Source: Takakia lepidozioides (Eukaryota; Streptophyta; Takakiopsida; Takakiales; Takakiaceae). From it: DNA of 64,000 bases. The position numbers were made by a program, and so were the translations under genes. Location of the stretch: NCBI GenBank assembly GCA_030704615.1, contig CM060731.1, positions 38,750,001 through 38,814,000 on the forward strand, in the 5' to 3' direction. Below the pieces are notes generated by a model. That model was not told the DNA's origin and ran no database searches. It was given only the letters and a program-made list of their open reading frames with translations. This document shows, piece by piece, positions 46,701 through 61,700 of this stretch. The stretch's first letter is position 1, and every line of letters begins with the position of its first letter.

Positions 46701-49700
46701 CTCCGCCGGGACTAGATCAGCGGGTTGCAATGGTTCAACAACCTCCTCGACCAGCTCCTTCTCCTCGGCCTCTTGCGGTGCTATTAACTCACTTACCTCC
46801 GGCTCAGGTTCTTCTGGTTCGACGGCGGCCTCCTTAACAGCGGCAGGCGACGCAGGCTCAGTCTCCGTCTCGGGAGCAAGTTCAAGTTCAGACTGAAGCT
46901 CCTTTGGTTCAGCTTCCGGGGCTTCCTCAACCGGTTCCTCCTCCACGGGGACTGGTTCCCTCTCCGCTACCAGCTCTACAAGCGCTTCAGGCTCGAGGTC
47001 CCTTGCTTCTTCATGGACAGGTGCAACCGCCTGTTCTTCCAAACTGGCATCGTCATCCTCAACAATGTCGGGGGTGGCAGGTGCTGCTTCCTCCTTCGCC
47101 GGTACTAGATTAGTGGGTGGCAATGGTTCAGCAACCTCCTCGACCAGCTCCTTCTCCTCGGCCTCTTGCGGCCCTATTAACTCACTTACCTCCGGCTCAG
47201 GTTCTTCTGGTTCGACGGCGGCCTCCTCAACAGCGGCAAGTGACGCAGGCTTAGTCTCCTTCTCGGGAGCAAGTTCAAGTTCAGGGTCAAGCTCCTTTGG
47301 TTCAGCTTCCGGGGCTTCCTGAACCGGTTCCTCCTCCACTGGGGCTGGTTCCCTCTCTGCTACCAGTTCTGCAAGCACTTCAGGCCTGAGGTCCCTTGCT
47401 TCTTCACGGACAGGTGCAATGGGCTCTTCTTCCAACTTGGCAACGTGATCCTCAACAATGTCAGGGGTGGCAGGTGCTGCTTCCTCCTCCGCCTGTACTA
47501 GATTAGTGGGTGGCAATGGTTCAGCAACCTCCTCGACCAGCTCCTTCTCCTCGGCCTCTGGTGTCGCTATTCCCTCACTTACCTTTGTCTCGGGTTCTTC
47601 GGGTTCGACGGCGGCCTCCTCAATAGCGGCAGGCAGGGCAGGCTCGGTCTCCTTCTCGGGAGCAAGTGCAATTTCAGGGTCAAGCTCCTTTGGTTCATAT
47701 TCAGGGGGTTCCTGAACCGGTTCCTCCTCCACGGGGGCTGGTTTCCTCTCCTCTACAAGCTCTGCAAGCGCTTCAGGCCCGAGGTCCCTTGCTTCTTCAT
47801 AGACAGGTGCAACGGGCTCTTCTTCCAAATTGGCATCCTGATCCTCAACCGGTTTAACAATGTCGGGGGTGGCAGGCGCTGCTTCCTCCTCCGCGGCAAC
47901 CTCTACAACCTGTTCCTTTTCCTCGGCCTTTGAAGGTGCAAGTACATCAGTGACCTCCTCCGGATCGGGTTCTTCGGGTTCAACGGCGGCCTCCTCAACA
48001 GCAGTAGGCGGCGTAAGCTCTGTGTCCTTCGCGGGAGCAAGATGTTCAAGTTCAGGGTCAAGCTCCTTTGGTTCATATTCCGGGGCTTCCTCAACCGGTT
48101 CCTCCTCCACGGGGGCTGGTTCCCTCTCCGCTACCAGCTCTGCAAGTGCTTCAGGCTGGAGGTCCTCTACTTCTTCATGGACAGGTGCAACCGCCTGTTC
48201 TTCCAACTTGGCATCCTGAACCTCAACATTGTCGGGGGTGGCAGGCGCTGCTTCCTCCTCCGCCGGGACTAGATCAGCAGGTGGCAATGGTTCAGCAACC
48301 TCCGCGACCAGCTCCTTCTCCTCGGCCTCTTGCAGCGCTATCAACCCACTTACCTCCGGCTCAGGTTCTTCTGGTTCGACAACGGCCTCCTCAACAGCGG
48401 TAGGCGACGCAAGCGTAGTCTCCTTCTCAGGAGCAAGTTCAAGTTCAGACTCAAGTTCCTTTGGTTCAGCTTCCGGGGCTTTCTCAACCGGTTCCTCCTC
48501 CACTGGGGCTGGTTCCCTCTCTGCTACCAATTCTGCAAGCGCTTCAGGCCTGAGGTCCCTTGCTTCTTCACGGACAGGTGCAACGGGCTCTTCTTCCAGC
48601 TTGGCATCGTGATCCTCAACAATGTCGGGGATGGCAGGTGCGGCTTCCTCCTCCGCCGGTACTAGATTAGTGGGTGGCAATGGTTCATTAACCTCCTCCA
48701 CCAGCTCCTTCTCCTCAGCCGCTTGCGGCGCTATTAACTCACTTACCTCCGGCTCGGGTTCTTCTGGTTCGACGGCGGCCTCCTCAACACCGGCACGCGA
48801 CACAGGCTTAGTCTCCTTCTCGGGAGCAAGTTCAAGTTCAGGGTCAAGCTCCTTTGGTTCAGCTTCCGGGGCTTCCTCAACCGGTTCCTCCTCCACTGGG
48901 GCTGGTTCCCTCTCTGCTACCAGTTCTGCAAGCGCTTCAGGCCTGAGGTCCCTTGCTTCTTCATAGACAGGTGCAACGGGCTCTTCTTCCAGCTTGGCAT
49001 CGTGATCCTCAACAATGTCGGGGGTGGCAGGTGCGGTTTCCTCCTCCGCCGGTACTAGATCAGTGGGTGGCAATGGTTCAGCAACCTCCTCGACCAGCTC
49101 CTTCTCCTCGGCCTCTTGCGGCGCTATTAACTCACTTACACCCGGCTCGGGTTCTTCTGGTTCGACGGCGGCCTCCTCAACAGCAGGCGACGCAGGCTCA
49201 GTCTCCTTCTCGGGAGCAAGTTCAAGTTCAGACTCAAGCTCCTTTGGTTCAGCTTCCGGGGCTTCCTCAACCGGTTCCTCCTCCACTGGGGCTGGTTCCC
49301 TCTCTGCTACCAGTTCTGCAAGCGCTTCAGGCCTGAGGTCCCTTGCTTCTTCAGGGACAGGTGCAACCGTCTTTTCTTCCAAGTTGGCATCGTGTTCCTC
49401 AACAATGTCGGGGGTGGCAGGTGCTGCTTCCTCCTCCGCCGGTACTAGATTAGTGGGTGGCAATGGTTCAGCAACCTCCTCGACCAGCTCCTTCTCCTCG
49501 GCTTTTTGCGGCGCTATTATTTCACTTACCTCCGGCTCGGGTTCTTCTGGTTCGACGGCGGCCTCCTCAACAGCGGCAAGCGACGCAGGCTTAGTATCCT
49601 TCTCGGGAGCATGTTCAAGTTCAGGGTCAAGCTCCTTTGGTTCAGCTTCCGGGGCTTCCTCAACCGGTTCCTCCTCCACCGGGGCTGGTTCCCTCTCTGC

Positions 49701-52700
49701 TTCCAGTTCTGCAAGCGCTTCAGGCCTGAGGTCCCTTGCTTCTTCAAGGATAGGTGCAACGGGCGCTTCTTCCAACTTGGCATCGTGATCCTCAACTATG
49801 TCGGGGGTGGCAGGTGCTGCTTCCTCCTCCGCGGGGACTAGATCAGCGGGTGGCAATGGTTCAGCAACCTCCTCGACCAGCTCCTTCACGTTGGCCTCTG
49901 GCGGCGCTTTTACCTCACTTACCTTCGGCTCGGGTTCATCGGGTTCCACGGCGGCCTCCTCAACAACGGCATACAGCGCAGGCTCTGCCTCATTCTCTGG
50001 AGCAAGTTCAAGTTCATGCTGAATCTTCTCTGTTTCAGATTCCAGGGCCTGCTCAACCGGTTCTTCCTCCACGGGTGCTGGTTGCCTCTGCGCTACCAGC
50101 TCTGCAAACGCGTCAGGCTCGAGGTCCCTTGCTTCTTCATGGACATGTGCAACGGGCTCTTCTTCCAAATTGGCATCCTGATCCTCAACCGGTTTAACAA
50201 TATCGGGGGTGGCAGGCGCTGCTTCCTCCTCCGCGGCAACCTCTACAAGCTGCTCTTTTTCCTCGGCCTTTGGAGGTGCAAGTACATCAGTGACCTCCGG
50301 CTCGGGTTCTTCGGGTTCAACGGCGGCCTCCTGAACAGCAGTAGGCGGCGCAAGCTCTGTGTCCTTCTCGGGAGCAAGATGTTCAAGTTCAGGGTCAAGC
50401 TCCTTTGGTTCATATTCAAGGGCTTCCTCAACCGGTTCCTCCTCCACGGGGGCTGGTTCCCTCTCCACTACCAGCTTTGCAAGCGCTTCAGGCTTGAGGT
50501 CCCTTGCTTCTTCATGGACAGGTGCAACCGCCTGTTCTTCCAACTTGGCATCCTGAACCTCAACAATGTCGGGAGTGGCAGGCGCTGCTTCCTCCTCCGC
50601 CGGGACTAGATCAGCGGGTGGCAATGGTTCAGCAACCTCCTCGACCAGCTCCTTCTCGTTGGCGTCTGGCCGCGCTATTACCTCACTTACCTCTGGCTCG
50701 GGGTCATCTGGTTCACCGGCGGCCTCGTCAACAGCGGCATACAGCGCAGGCTCCGCCTCATTCTCTGGAGCAAGTTCAAGTTCAGGGTCAATCTCCTTTG
50801 GTTCAGATTCCAGGGCTTGCTCAACCGGTTCCTCCTCCACGGGTGCTGGTTCCCTCTGCGCTACCAGCTCTGCAAACGCTTCAGGCTCGAGGTCCCTGGC
50901 TTCTTCATGGACAGGTGCAACGGGCTCTTCTTCCAACTTGGCATCATGATCCTCAACAATGTCGGGGGTGGCAGGTGCTGCTTCCTCCTCCGCCGGTACT
51001 AGATTAGTGGGTGGCAATGGTTCAGCAACCTCCTCGACCAGCTCCTTCTCCTCGGCCTCTGGCGGCCCTATTAACTCACTTACCTCCGGCTCGGGTTCTT
51101 CTGGTTCGACGGCGGCCTCCTCAACAGCGGCAAGCGACGCAGGCTTCGTCTCCTTCTCGGGAGCAAGTTCAAGTTCAGGGTCAAGCTCCTTTGTTTCAGC
51201 TTCCGGGGCTTCCTCAACCGGTTCCTCCTTCACTGGGGCTGGTTCCCTCTCTGCTACCAGTTTTGCAAGCGCTTCAGGCCTGAGGTCCCTTGCTTCTTCA
51301 CGGACTGGTGCAATGGGCTCTTCTTCCAACTTGGCATCGTGATTCTCAACAATGTCTGGGGTGGCAGGTGCTGCTTCCTCCTCCGCCTGTACTAGATTAG
51401 TGGGTGGCAATGGTTCAGCAACCTTCTCCACCAGCTCCTTCGCCTCGGCCTCTGGTGGTTCTATTACCTCACTTACCTTGGTCTTGGGCTCTTCCGGTTC
51501 AACGGCGGCCTCCTCAATAGCGGCAGGCAAGGCATGCTCGGTCCTCCTCTCGGGAGCAAGTGCAGGTGCAGGGTCAAGCTCCTTTGATTCATATTCAGGG
51601 GCTTCCTCAACCGGTTCCTCCTCCACGGGGGCTGGTTCCCTCTCCTCTACAAGCTCTGCAAGCGCTTCAGGCCCGAGGTCCCTTGCTTCTTCATAGACAG
51701 GTGCAACGGGCTCTTCTTCCAAGTTGGCATCCTGATCCTCAACCAGTTTAACAATATCGGGGGTGGCAGGCGCTGCTTCCTCCTCCCCGGCAACCTCTAC
51801 AAGCTGCTCCTTTTCCTCGGCCTTTGGAGGTGCAAGTACATCAGTGACCTCCTCCGGCTCGGGTTCTTCGGGTTCAACGGCAGCCTCCTCAACAGCAGTA
51901 GGCGGCGTAAGCTCTGTGTCCTTCTCGGGAGCAAGATGTTCAAGTTCAGAGTCAAGTTCCTTTGGTTCATATTCCGGGGATTCCTCAACCGGTTCCTCCT
52001 CCACTGGGGCTGGTTCCCTGTCCGCTACCAGCTCTGCAAGCGCTTCAGGCTCGAGGTCCTTGCTTCCATGGACAGGTGCAACCGCCTGTTCTTCCAACTT
52101 GGCATCCTGAACCTCAAAAATGTCGGGGGTGGCAGGCGATGCTTCCTCCTCCGCCGGGACAAGATCAGCGGGTGGCAATGGTTCAGGAACCTCCTCCACC
52201 AGCTCCTTCTCCTTGGTCTCTTGCGGCACTAATAACTCACTTACCTCCGGCTCGGGTTCTTCTGGTTCGACGGCGGCCTCCTCAACAGCGGTAGGCGACG
52301 TAGGCTCAGTCTCCATCTGGGGGGCAAGTTCAAGTTTAGACTCAAGCTCCTTTGGTTCAGCTTCCGGGGCTTCCTCAACCGGTTCCCTCTCCACGAGGGC
52401 TGGTTCCCTCTCTGCTACCAGTTCTGCAAGCGCTTCAGGCCTGAGGTCCCTTGCTTCTTCACGGACATGTGCAACGGGCTCTTCTTCCAGCTTGGCATCG
52501 TGATCCTCAACAATGTCGGGGGTGGCAGGTGCGGCTTCCTCCCGCCGGTACTAGATTAGTGGGTGGCAATGGTTCAGCAACCTCCTCGACCAGCTCCTTC
52601 TCCTCGGCCTCTTGCGGCGCTATTAACTCACCTACCTCCGGCTCGGGTTGTTCTGGTTCGACGGCGGCCTCCTCAACAGCGGCACGCGATGCAGGCTTAG

Positions 52701-55700
52701 TCCCCTTCTCGGGAGCAAGTTCAAGTTCAGGGTCAAGCTCCTTTGGTTCAGCTTCCGGGGCTTCCTCAACCGGTTCCTCCTCCACGAGGGCGGGTTCCCT
52801 CTCTGCTACCAGTTCTGCAAGCGCTTCAGGCCTGAGGTCCCTTGCTTCTTCACGGACCGGTGCAACGGGCTCTTCTTCCAAATTGGCATCCTGATCCTCA
52901 CCAATGTCGGGGGTGGCAGGTGCTGCTTTCTCCTCCGCCGGTACTAGATTAGTGGGTGGCAATGGATCAGCAACCTTCTCCACCAGCTCCTTCTGCTCGG
53001 CCTCTGGTGGTGCTATTCCCTCACTTACCTTGGTCTCGGGTTGTTCTGGTTCGACGGCGGCCTCCTCAATAGCGGCAGGCAGGGCAGGCTCGGTCTCCTT
53101 CTCGGGAGCAAGTGCAAGTTTAGGGTCAAGCTCCTTTGGTTCATATTTAGGGGCTTTCTCAACCGGTTCCTCCTCCACGGGGGCTGGTTCCCTCTCCGCT
53201 ACAAGTTCTGCAAGCGCTTCAGGCCTGAGGTCCCTTGCTTCTTCACGGACAGGTGCAACGGGCTCTTCTTCCAACTTGGCATCGTGATCCTCAACAAGGT
53301 CGGGGGTGGCAGGTGCGGCTTCCTCCTCCGCCGGTACGAGATCAGTGGGTGGCAATGGTTCAACAACCTCCTCGACCAGCTCCTTCTCCTCGGCCTCTTG
53401 CGGCGCTATTAACTCACTTACCTCGGGCTCGGGTTCTTCTGGTTCGACGGCGGCCTCGTCAATAGCGGCAAGCGCCGCAGGCTTAGTCTCCTTCTCGGGA
53501 GCAAGTTCAAGTTCAGGGTCAAGCTCCTTTGGTTCAGCTTCCGGGGCTTCCTCAACCGGTTCCTCCTCCACGGGGGCTGGTTCCCTCTCTGCTACCAGTT
53601 CTGCAAGCGCTTCAGGCCTGAGGTCCCTTGCTTCTTCACGGACAGGTGCAACGGGCTCTTCTTCCAACTTGGCATCCTGATCCTCAACAATGTCGGGGTG
53701 GCAGGTGCTGCTCCTCCTCCGCCGGTACTAGATTAGTGGGTGGCAATGGTTCAGTAACCTCCTCGACCAGCTCCTTCTCCTCGGCCTTTGGGGGCGCTAT
53801 TCCCTCACTTACCTTTGTCTCAGGTTGTTCCGGTTCGACGGCGGCCTCCTCAATAGCGGCAGGCAGGGCAGGCTCGGTCTCCTTCTCTGGAGCAAGTGCA
53901 AGTTCAGGGTCAAGCTCCTTTGGTTCATATTCAGGGGCTTCCTCAACCGGTTTCTCCTCCACGGGGGCTAGTTCCCTCTCCGCTACAAGCTCTGCAAGCG
54001 CTTCAGGCCCGAGGTCCCTTGCTTCTTCATAGACAGGTGCAACGGGCTCTTCTTCCAAATTGGCATCCTGATCCTCAACCGGTTTAACAATATCGGGGGT
54101 GGCAGGCGCTGCTTCCTCCTCCGCGGCAACCTCTACAACCTGTTCCTTTTCCTCGGCCTTTGGAGGTGCAAGTACATCAGTGACCTCCTCCGGCTCGGGT
54201 TCTTCGGGTTCAGCTGCAGCCTCCTCAACAGCAGTAGGCGGCGCAAGCTCTGTGTCCTTTTCGGGAGCAAGATGTTGATGTTCAGGGTCAAGCTCCTTTG
54301 GTTTATATTCCGGGGCATCCTCAACCGGTTCCTCCTCCACTAGGGCTGGTTCCCTCTCCACTACCAGCTCTGCAAGCGCTTCAGGCTCGAGGTCCCTTGC
54401 TTCTTCATGGACAGGTGCAACCGCCTGTTCTTCCAACTTGGCATCCTGAACCTCAACATTGTCGGGGGTGGCAGGCGCTGCTTCCTCCTCTGCCGGGACT
54501 AGATCAGCGGGTGGCAATGGTTCAGCAACGTCCTCGACCAGGTTCTTCTCCTCGGCCTTTTGCGGCGCTATTATCTCACTTACCTCTGGCTCGGGTTCTT
54601 CTGGTTCGACGGCGGCCTCCTCAACAGCGGCAGGCGACGCAGGCTTAGTCTCCTTCTCGGGAGCAAGTTCAAGTTCAGGCTCAAGCTCCTTTGGTTCAGA
54701 TTCCGGGGCATCCTCAATTTTGGGGGCGGCAGGCGCTGCTTCGTCCTTCGCCGCATCACCTTCCACCAGCTCCTTTTCCTTGGCCTTTGGCGGTGCAAGT
54801 ACATTAGTGACCTCGGGCTCGGGTTCTTCGGATTCAACGACGGCCTGCTCAACACCAACAGGCGGCGCAGGCTCGGTCTCTTTCTCGGGAGCAAGCTGTT
54901 CAAGTTCAGGCTCAAGCACCTTTGGTTCAGATTCTGGGGCTTCCTCAACCGGTTCCTCCTCCACGTGGGCTGGATCCCTCTCTGCTACCAGCTCTGCAAG
55001 CGCTTCAGGATGGAGGTCTCTTGCGTCTTCATGGACAGGTGCAACGGGCTCTTCTTCCAACTTGGCATCATGATCCTCAACAATGTAGGTGGTGGCAGGC
55101 GTTGCTTCCTCCTCCGCCGGAACAAGATCAGCGGGAGGCGATTGTTCAGCAACCTCCTCCACCAACTTCTTTTCCTCAAGCTCATTTGGTTCAAATTCCG
55201 GGGCTTCCTCAACCGGTTCCTCCTCCACGGGGGATGGTTCCCTCTCCGCTACCAGCTCTGCAAGCGCTTCACGCTCGAGGTCCCTTGCTTCTTCATGGAC
55301 ACGTGGAATGGGCTCTTCTTCCAACTTGGCATCATGATCCTCAACAATATTGGGGGTGGCAGGCGCTGCTTCCTCCTCCGCCGGGACTAGGTCAGCGGGT
55401 GGCAATGGTTCAGCAACCTCCTCCACCAGCTCCTTCTCCTCCGCCTCGGGCGGCGCTATTACCTCACTTACCTCCGGCTTGGGTTCTTCGGGTTCAAAGG
55501 CGGCCTCCTCAACAGCGGCATGCAGCGCAGGCTCCGTCTCCTTCTCGGGAGCAATTTGAAATTGAGGCTGAAGCTCCTTTGGTTCAGATTCCGGGGCTTC
55601 CTCAACCGATTCCTCCTCCACGGGGGTTGATTCCCTCTCCACTGCGTGATCTGGAAGCGCTTCGGGCTGGAGGTCCCTTGCTTCTTTATGGACAGGTGCA

Positions 55701-58700
55701 ACGGGCTCTTCTTCCAACATGGCAACGTGATCCTCAACAATGTCAGTGGTGGCAGGTGCTACTTCCTCCTCCGCCGGTACGAGATTAGTGGGTGGCAATG
55801 GTTCAGCAACCTCCTCGACCAGCTCCTTCACCTCGGCCTTGGGTGGCGCTATTACCTCACTTACCTTCGGCTCGGGTTCTTCCGGTTCGACGGCGGCCTC
55901 CTCAATAGCGGCAGGCAGGGCAGGCTCGGTCTCCTTCTCGGGAGCAAGTGCAAGTTCAGGGTCAAGCTCCTTTGGTTCATATTTAGGGGCTTCCTCAACC
56001 GGTTCCTCCTCCACGGGGGCTGGTTCCCTCTCCGTTACTAGCTCTGCAAGCGCTTCAGGCCCGAGGTCCCTTGCTTCTTCATAGTCAGGTGCAACAGGCT
56101 CTTCCTCCAACTTGGTATCCTTATCCTCAACAATGTTGGGGGTGGCAGGCGCTGCTTCCTCCTCCGCCGGGACTAGATCAGCGGGTGGCACTGGTTCAGC
56201 AACCTCCTCAACCAGCTCCTTCTCCTCAGCCTCTGGCGGCGCTATTACCTCACTTACCTCCGGCTCGGGTTCTTCCGGTTCCACAGCGGCCTCCTCAACA
56301 ACGGCATGGAGCGCAAGCTCAGTCTTGTTCTCGGGAGCAAGTTGAAGTTCAGACTCAAGCTCCTTTGGTTCAGCTTCCGGGGCTTCCTCAACCGGTTCCT
56401 CCTCCACTGGGGCTGGTTCCTTCTCCTCGGCCTCTTGCGGCGCTATTAACTCACTTACCTCCGGCTCGGGTTGTTCTGGTTCGACGGCGGCCTCCTCAGC
56501 AGCGGCACGCGATGCAGGCTTAGTCTCCTTCTCGGGAGCAAGTTCAAGTTCAGGGTCAAGCTCCTTTGGTTCAGCTTCCGGGGCTTCCTGAACCGGTTCC
56601 TCCTCCACTGGGGCTGGTTCCCTCTCTGCTACCAGTTCTGCAAGCGCTTCAGGCCTGAGGTCCCTTGCTTCTTCACGGACAGGTGCAACGGGCTCTTCTT
56701 CCAACTTGGCATCCTGATCCTCACCAATGTCGGGGGTGGCAGGTGCTGCTTCCTCCTCCGCCGGTACTAGATTAGTGGGTGGCAATGGTTCAGCAACCTC
56801 CTCGACCAGCTCCTTCTCCTCGGCCTCTTGCGGCGCTATTAACTCACTTACCTCCGGCTCGGGTTCTTCTAATTCGACGGCGGCCTCCTCAACAGCGGCA
56901 GGCGACGCAGGCTCACTCTCCTTCTCGGGAGCAAGTTCAAGTTCAGACTCAAGCTCCTTTGGTTCAGCTTCCGGGGCTTCCTCAACAGGTTCCTTCTCCA
57001 CTGGGGCTGGTTCCCTCTCTGCTATCACTTCTGCAAGCGCTTCAGGCCTGAGGTCCCTTGCTTCTTCACGGACCGGTGCAACGGGCTCTTCTTCCAAATT
57101 GGCATCCTGATCCTCAACAATGTCGGGGGTGGCAGGTGCTGCTTCCTCCTCCGCCGGTACTAGATTAGTGGGTGGCAATGGTTCAGCAACCTCCTCGACC
57201 AGCTCCTTCTCCTCGGCCTCTGGTGGTGCTATTCCCTCACTTACCTTGGTCTCGGGTTGTTCTGGCTCGACGGCGGCCTCCTCAATAGCGGCAGGCAGGG
57301 CAGGCTCGGTCTCCTTCTCGGGAGCAAGTGCAAGTTCAGGGTCAAGCTCCTTTGGTTCATATTCAGGGGCTTGCTCAACCGGTTCCTCCTCCACGGGGGC
57401 TGGTTCCCTCTCCGCTACAAGCTCTGCAAGCGCTTCAGGCCCGAGGTCCCTTGCTTCATAGACAGGTGCAACGGGCTCTTCTTCCAAATTGGCATCCTGA
57501 TCCTCAACCGGTTTAACAATATCGGGGGTGGCAGGCGCTGCTTCCTCCTCCGCGGCAACCTCTACAAGCTGCTCCTTTTCCTCGGCCTTTGGAGGTGCAA
57601 GTACATCAATGACCTCCTCCGGCTCGGGTTCTTCGGGTTCAACGGCGGCCTCCTCAACAGCAATAGGCAGCGCAAGCTCTGTATCCTTCTCGGGAGCAAG
57701 ATGTTCAAGTTCAGGGTCAAGCTCCTTTGGTTCATATTCCGGGGCTTCCTCAACCGGTTCCTCCTCCACGGGGGCTGGTTCCCTCTCTGCTACCAGCTCT
57801 GCAAGCGCTTCAGGCTCGAGGTCCCTTGCTTCTTCATGGACAGGTGCAACCGCCTGTTCTTCCAACCTGGCATCCTGAACCTCAACAATGTCGGGGGTGG
57901 CAGGTGCTGCTTCCTCCTCCGCTTGGACAAGATCAGCGGGTGGCAATGGTTCAGCAACCTCCTCGACCAGCTCCTTCTCCTCGGCCTCTTGCGGCCCTAT
58001 TAACTCACTTTCCTCCGGCTCGGGTTCATCTGGTTCGACGGCGGCCTCCTCAACAGCGGCAGGCGACGCAGGCTCAGTCTCCTTCTCGGGAGCAAGTTCA
58101 AGTTCAGACTCAAGCTCCTTTGGTTCAGCTTCCGGGGCGTCCTCAACCAGTTCCTCCTCCACTGGGGCTGGTTCCCTCTCTGCTACCAGTTCTGCAAGCG
58201 CTTCAGGCCTGAGGTCCCTTGCTTCTTCATGGACAGGTGCAACCGCCTGTTCTTCCAACTTGGCATCCTGAACCTCAACAATGTCGGGGGTGGCAGGCGC
58301 TGCTTCCTCCTCCGCCGGGACAAGATCAGCGGGTGGCAATGGTTCAGCAACCTCCTCGACCAGCTCCTTCTCCTCGGCCTCTTGCGGCCCTATTAACTCA
58401 CTTACCTCCAGCTCGGGTTCTTCTGGTTCGACGGCGGCCTCCTCAACAACGGCAGGCGACGCAGGCTCAGTCTCCTTCTCGGGAGCAAGTTCAAGTTCAG
58501 ACTCAAGCTCCTTTGGTTCAGCTTCCGGGGCTTCCTCAACCGGTTCCTCCTCCACTAGGGCTGGTTCCGTCTGTACTACTTGTTCTCCAAGCGCTTCAGG
58601 CCTGAGGTCCCTTGCTTCTTCACGGACAGGTGCAACGGGCTCTTCTTCCAACTTGGCATCCTGATCCTCACTAATGTCGGGGGTGGCAGGTGCTGCTTCC

Positions 58701-61700
58701 TCCTCCGCCGGAACTAGATTAGTGGGTGGCGATGGTTCAACAACCTCCTCCACCAGCTCCTTCTCCTCGGCCTCTTGCGGCACTATTACCTCACTTACCT
58801 CCGGCTCGGGTTCTTCCGGTTCCACAGCGGCCTCCTCGGCATGCAGCGCAAGCTCAGTCTCGTTCTCGGGAGCAAGTTTAAGTTCAGACTCAAGCTCCTT
58901 TGGTTCAGCTTCCGGGGCTTCCTTAACCGGTTCCTCCTCCACTGGGGCTGGTTCCCTCTCTGCTACCAGTTCTGCAAGCGCTTCAGGCCTGAGGTCCCTT
59001 GCTTCTTCACGGACCGGTGCAACGAGCTCTTCTTCCAAATTGGCATCCTGATCCTCAACAATGTCGGGGGTGGCAGGTGCGGCTTCCGCCTCCGCCGGTA
59101 CTAGATTAGTGGGTGGCAATGGTTCAGCAACCTCCTCGACCAGCTCCTTCTCCTCGGCCTCTTGCGGCGCTATTAACTCACTTACCTCCGGCTCGGGTTC
59201 TTCTGGTTCGACGGCGGCCTCGTCAACAGCGGCAGGCGACGCACGCTCACTCTCCTTCTCGGGAGCAAGTTCAAGTTCAGACTCAAGCTCCTTTGGTTCA
59301 GCTTCCGGGGCTTCCTCAACCGGTTCCTCCTCCACTAGGGCTGGTTCCCCCTCTGCTACTTGTTCTGCAAGCGCTTCAGGCCTGAGGTCCCTTGCTTCTT
59401 CACGGACAGGTGCAACCGCCTGTTCCTCCAACTTGGCATCCTGAACCTCAACAATGTCGGGGGTGGCAGGCGCTGCTTCCTCTTCCGCCGGGACAATATC
59501 AGCGGGTGGCAATGGTTCAGCAACCTCCTCGACCAGCTCCTTCTCCTCGGCTTCTTGCGGCCCTATTAACTCACGTACCTCCGGCTCGGGTTCATCTGGT
59601 TCGACGGCGGCCTCCTCAACAGCGGCAGGCGACGCAGGCTCAGTCTCCTTCTCGGGAGCAAGTTCAAGTTCAGACTCAAGCTCCTTTGGTTCAGCTTCCG
59701 GGGCTTCCTCAACCGGTTCCTCCTCCACGAGGGCTAGCTCCCTCTCTGCTACCACCTCTCCAAGCGCTTCAGGCCTGAGGTCCCTTGCTTCTTCATGGAC
59801 AGGTGCAACGGGCTCTTCTTCCAACTTGGCATCCTGATCCTCACCAATGTCGGGGGTGGCAGGTGCTGCTTCCTCCTCCGCCGGCACTAGATTAGTGGGT
59901 GGCAATGGTTCAGCAACCTCCTCGACCAGCTCCTTCTCCTCGGCCTCTTGCGGCGCTATTAACTCACTTACCTCCGGCTCGGGTTCTTCTAATTCGACGG
60001 CGGCGTCCTCAACAACGGCAGGCGACGCAGGCTCTCTCTTCTTCTCGGGAGCAAGTTCCAAATCAGACTCAAGCTCCTTTGGTTCAGCTTCCTGGGCTTC
60101 CTCAACCGGTTCCTCCTCCACTGGGGCTGGTTCCCTCTCTGCTACCAGTTTTGCAAGCGCTTCAGGCCTGAGGTCCCTTGCTTCCTCATAGACAGGTGCA
60201 ACGGGCTCTTCTTCAAAATTGGCATCCTGATCCTCAACAATGTCGGGGGTGGCAGGTGCTGCTTCCTCCTCCGCCGGTACTAGATTAGTGGGTTGCAATG
60301 GTTCAGTAACCTCCTCGACCAGCTCCTTCTCCTCGGCCTCTGGTGGTGCTATTCCCTCACTTACCTTGGTCTCGGGTTGTTCTGGTTCGACGGCGGCCTC
60401 CTCAATAGCGGCAGGCAGGGCAGGCTCGGTCTCCTTCTCGGGAGCAAGTGCAAGTTCAGGGTCAAGCTCCTTTGGTTCATATTCAGGGGCTTCCTCAACC
60501 GGTTCCTCCTCCACGGGGGCTGGTTCCCTCTCCGCTACAAGCTCTGCAAGCGCTTCAGGCCCGAGGTCCCTTGCTTCTTCATAGACAGGTGCAACGGGCT
60601 CTTCTTCCAAATTGGCATCTTGATCCTCAACCGGTTTAACAATATCGTGGGTGGCAGGTGCTGCTTCCTCCTCCGCGGCAACCTCTACAAGCTGCTCCTT
60701 TTCCTCGGCCTTTGGAGGTGCAAGTACATCAGTGACCTCCTCCGGCTCGGGTTCTTCGGGTTCAACGGCGGCCTCCTCAACAGCAATAGGCGGCGCAAGC
60801 TCTGTGTCCTTCTCTGGAGCAAGATGTTCAAGTTCAGGGTCAAGCTCCTTTGGTTCATATTCCGGGGATTCCTCAACCGGTTCCTCCTCCACAGGGGCTG
60901 GTTCCCCCTCCGCTACCAGCTCTGCAAGCGCTTCAGGCTCAAGGTCCCTTACTTCTTCATGGACAGGTGCAACCGCCTGTTTTTCCAACTTGGCATCCTG
61001 AACCTCAACAATGTCGGGGGTGGCAGGCGCTGCTTCCTCCTCCGCCGGGACAAGATCAGCGGGTGGCAATGGTTCAGCAACCTCCTCCACCAGCTCCTTC
61101 TCCTCGGCCTCTTGCGGCCCTATTAACTCACTTACCTCCGGCTCGGGTTCATCTGGTTCGACGGCGGCCTCCTCAACAGCGGCAGGCGACGCAGGCTCAG
61201 TCTCCTTCTCGGGAGCAAGTTCGAGTTCAGACTCAAGCTCCTTTGGTTCAGCTTCCGGGGCGTCCTCAACCGGTTCCTCCTCCACGAGGGCAAGTTCCCT
61301 CTCTGCTACCAGTTCTGCAAGCGCTTCAGGCCTGAGGTCCCTTGCTTCTTCACGGACAGGTGCAACGGGCTCTTCTTCCAACTTGGCATCCTGATCCTCA
61401 CCAATGTCGGGGTGGCAGGTGCTGCTTCCTCCTCCGCCGGTACTAGATTAGGGGGTGGCAATGGTTCAGCAACCTCCTCGACCAGCTCCTTCTCCTCGGC
61501 CTCTTGCGGCGCTATTAACTCACTTACCTCCGGCTCGGGTTCTTCTGGTTCGACGGCGGCCTCCTCAACAGCGGCAGGCGACGCAGGCTCACTCTCCTTC
61601 TCGGGAGCAAGTTCAAGTTCAGACTCAAGCTCCTTTGGTTCAGCTTCCGGGCTTCCTCAACCGGTTCCTCCTCCACTAGGGCTGGTTCCGTCTGTACTAC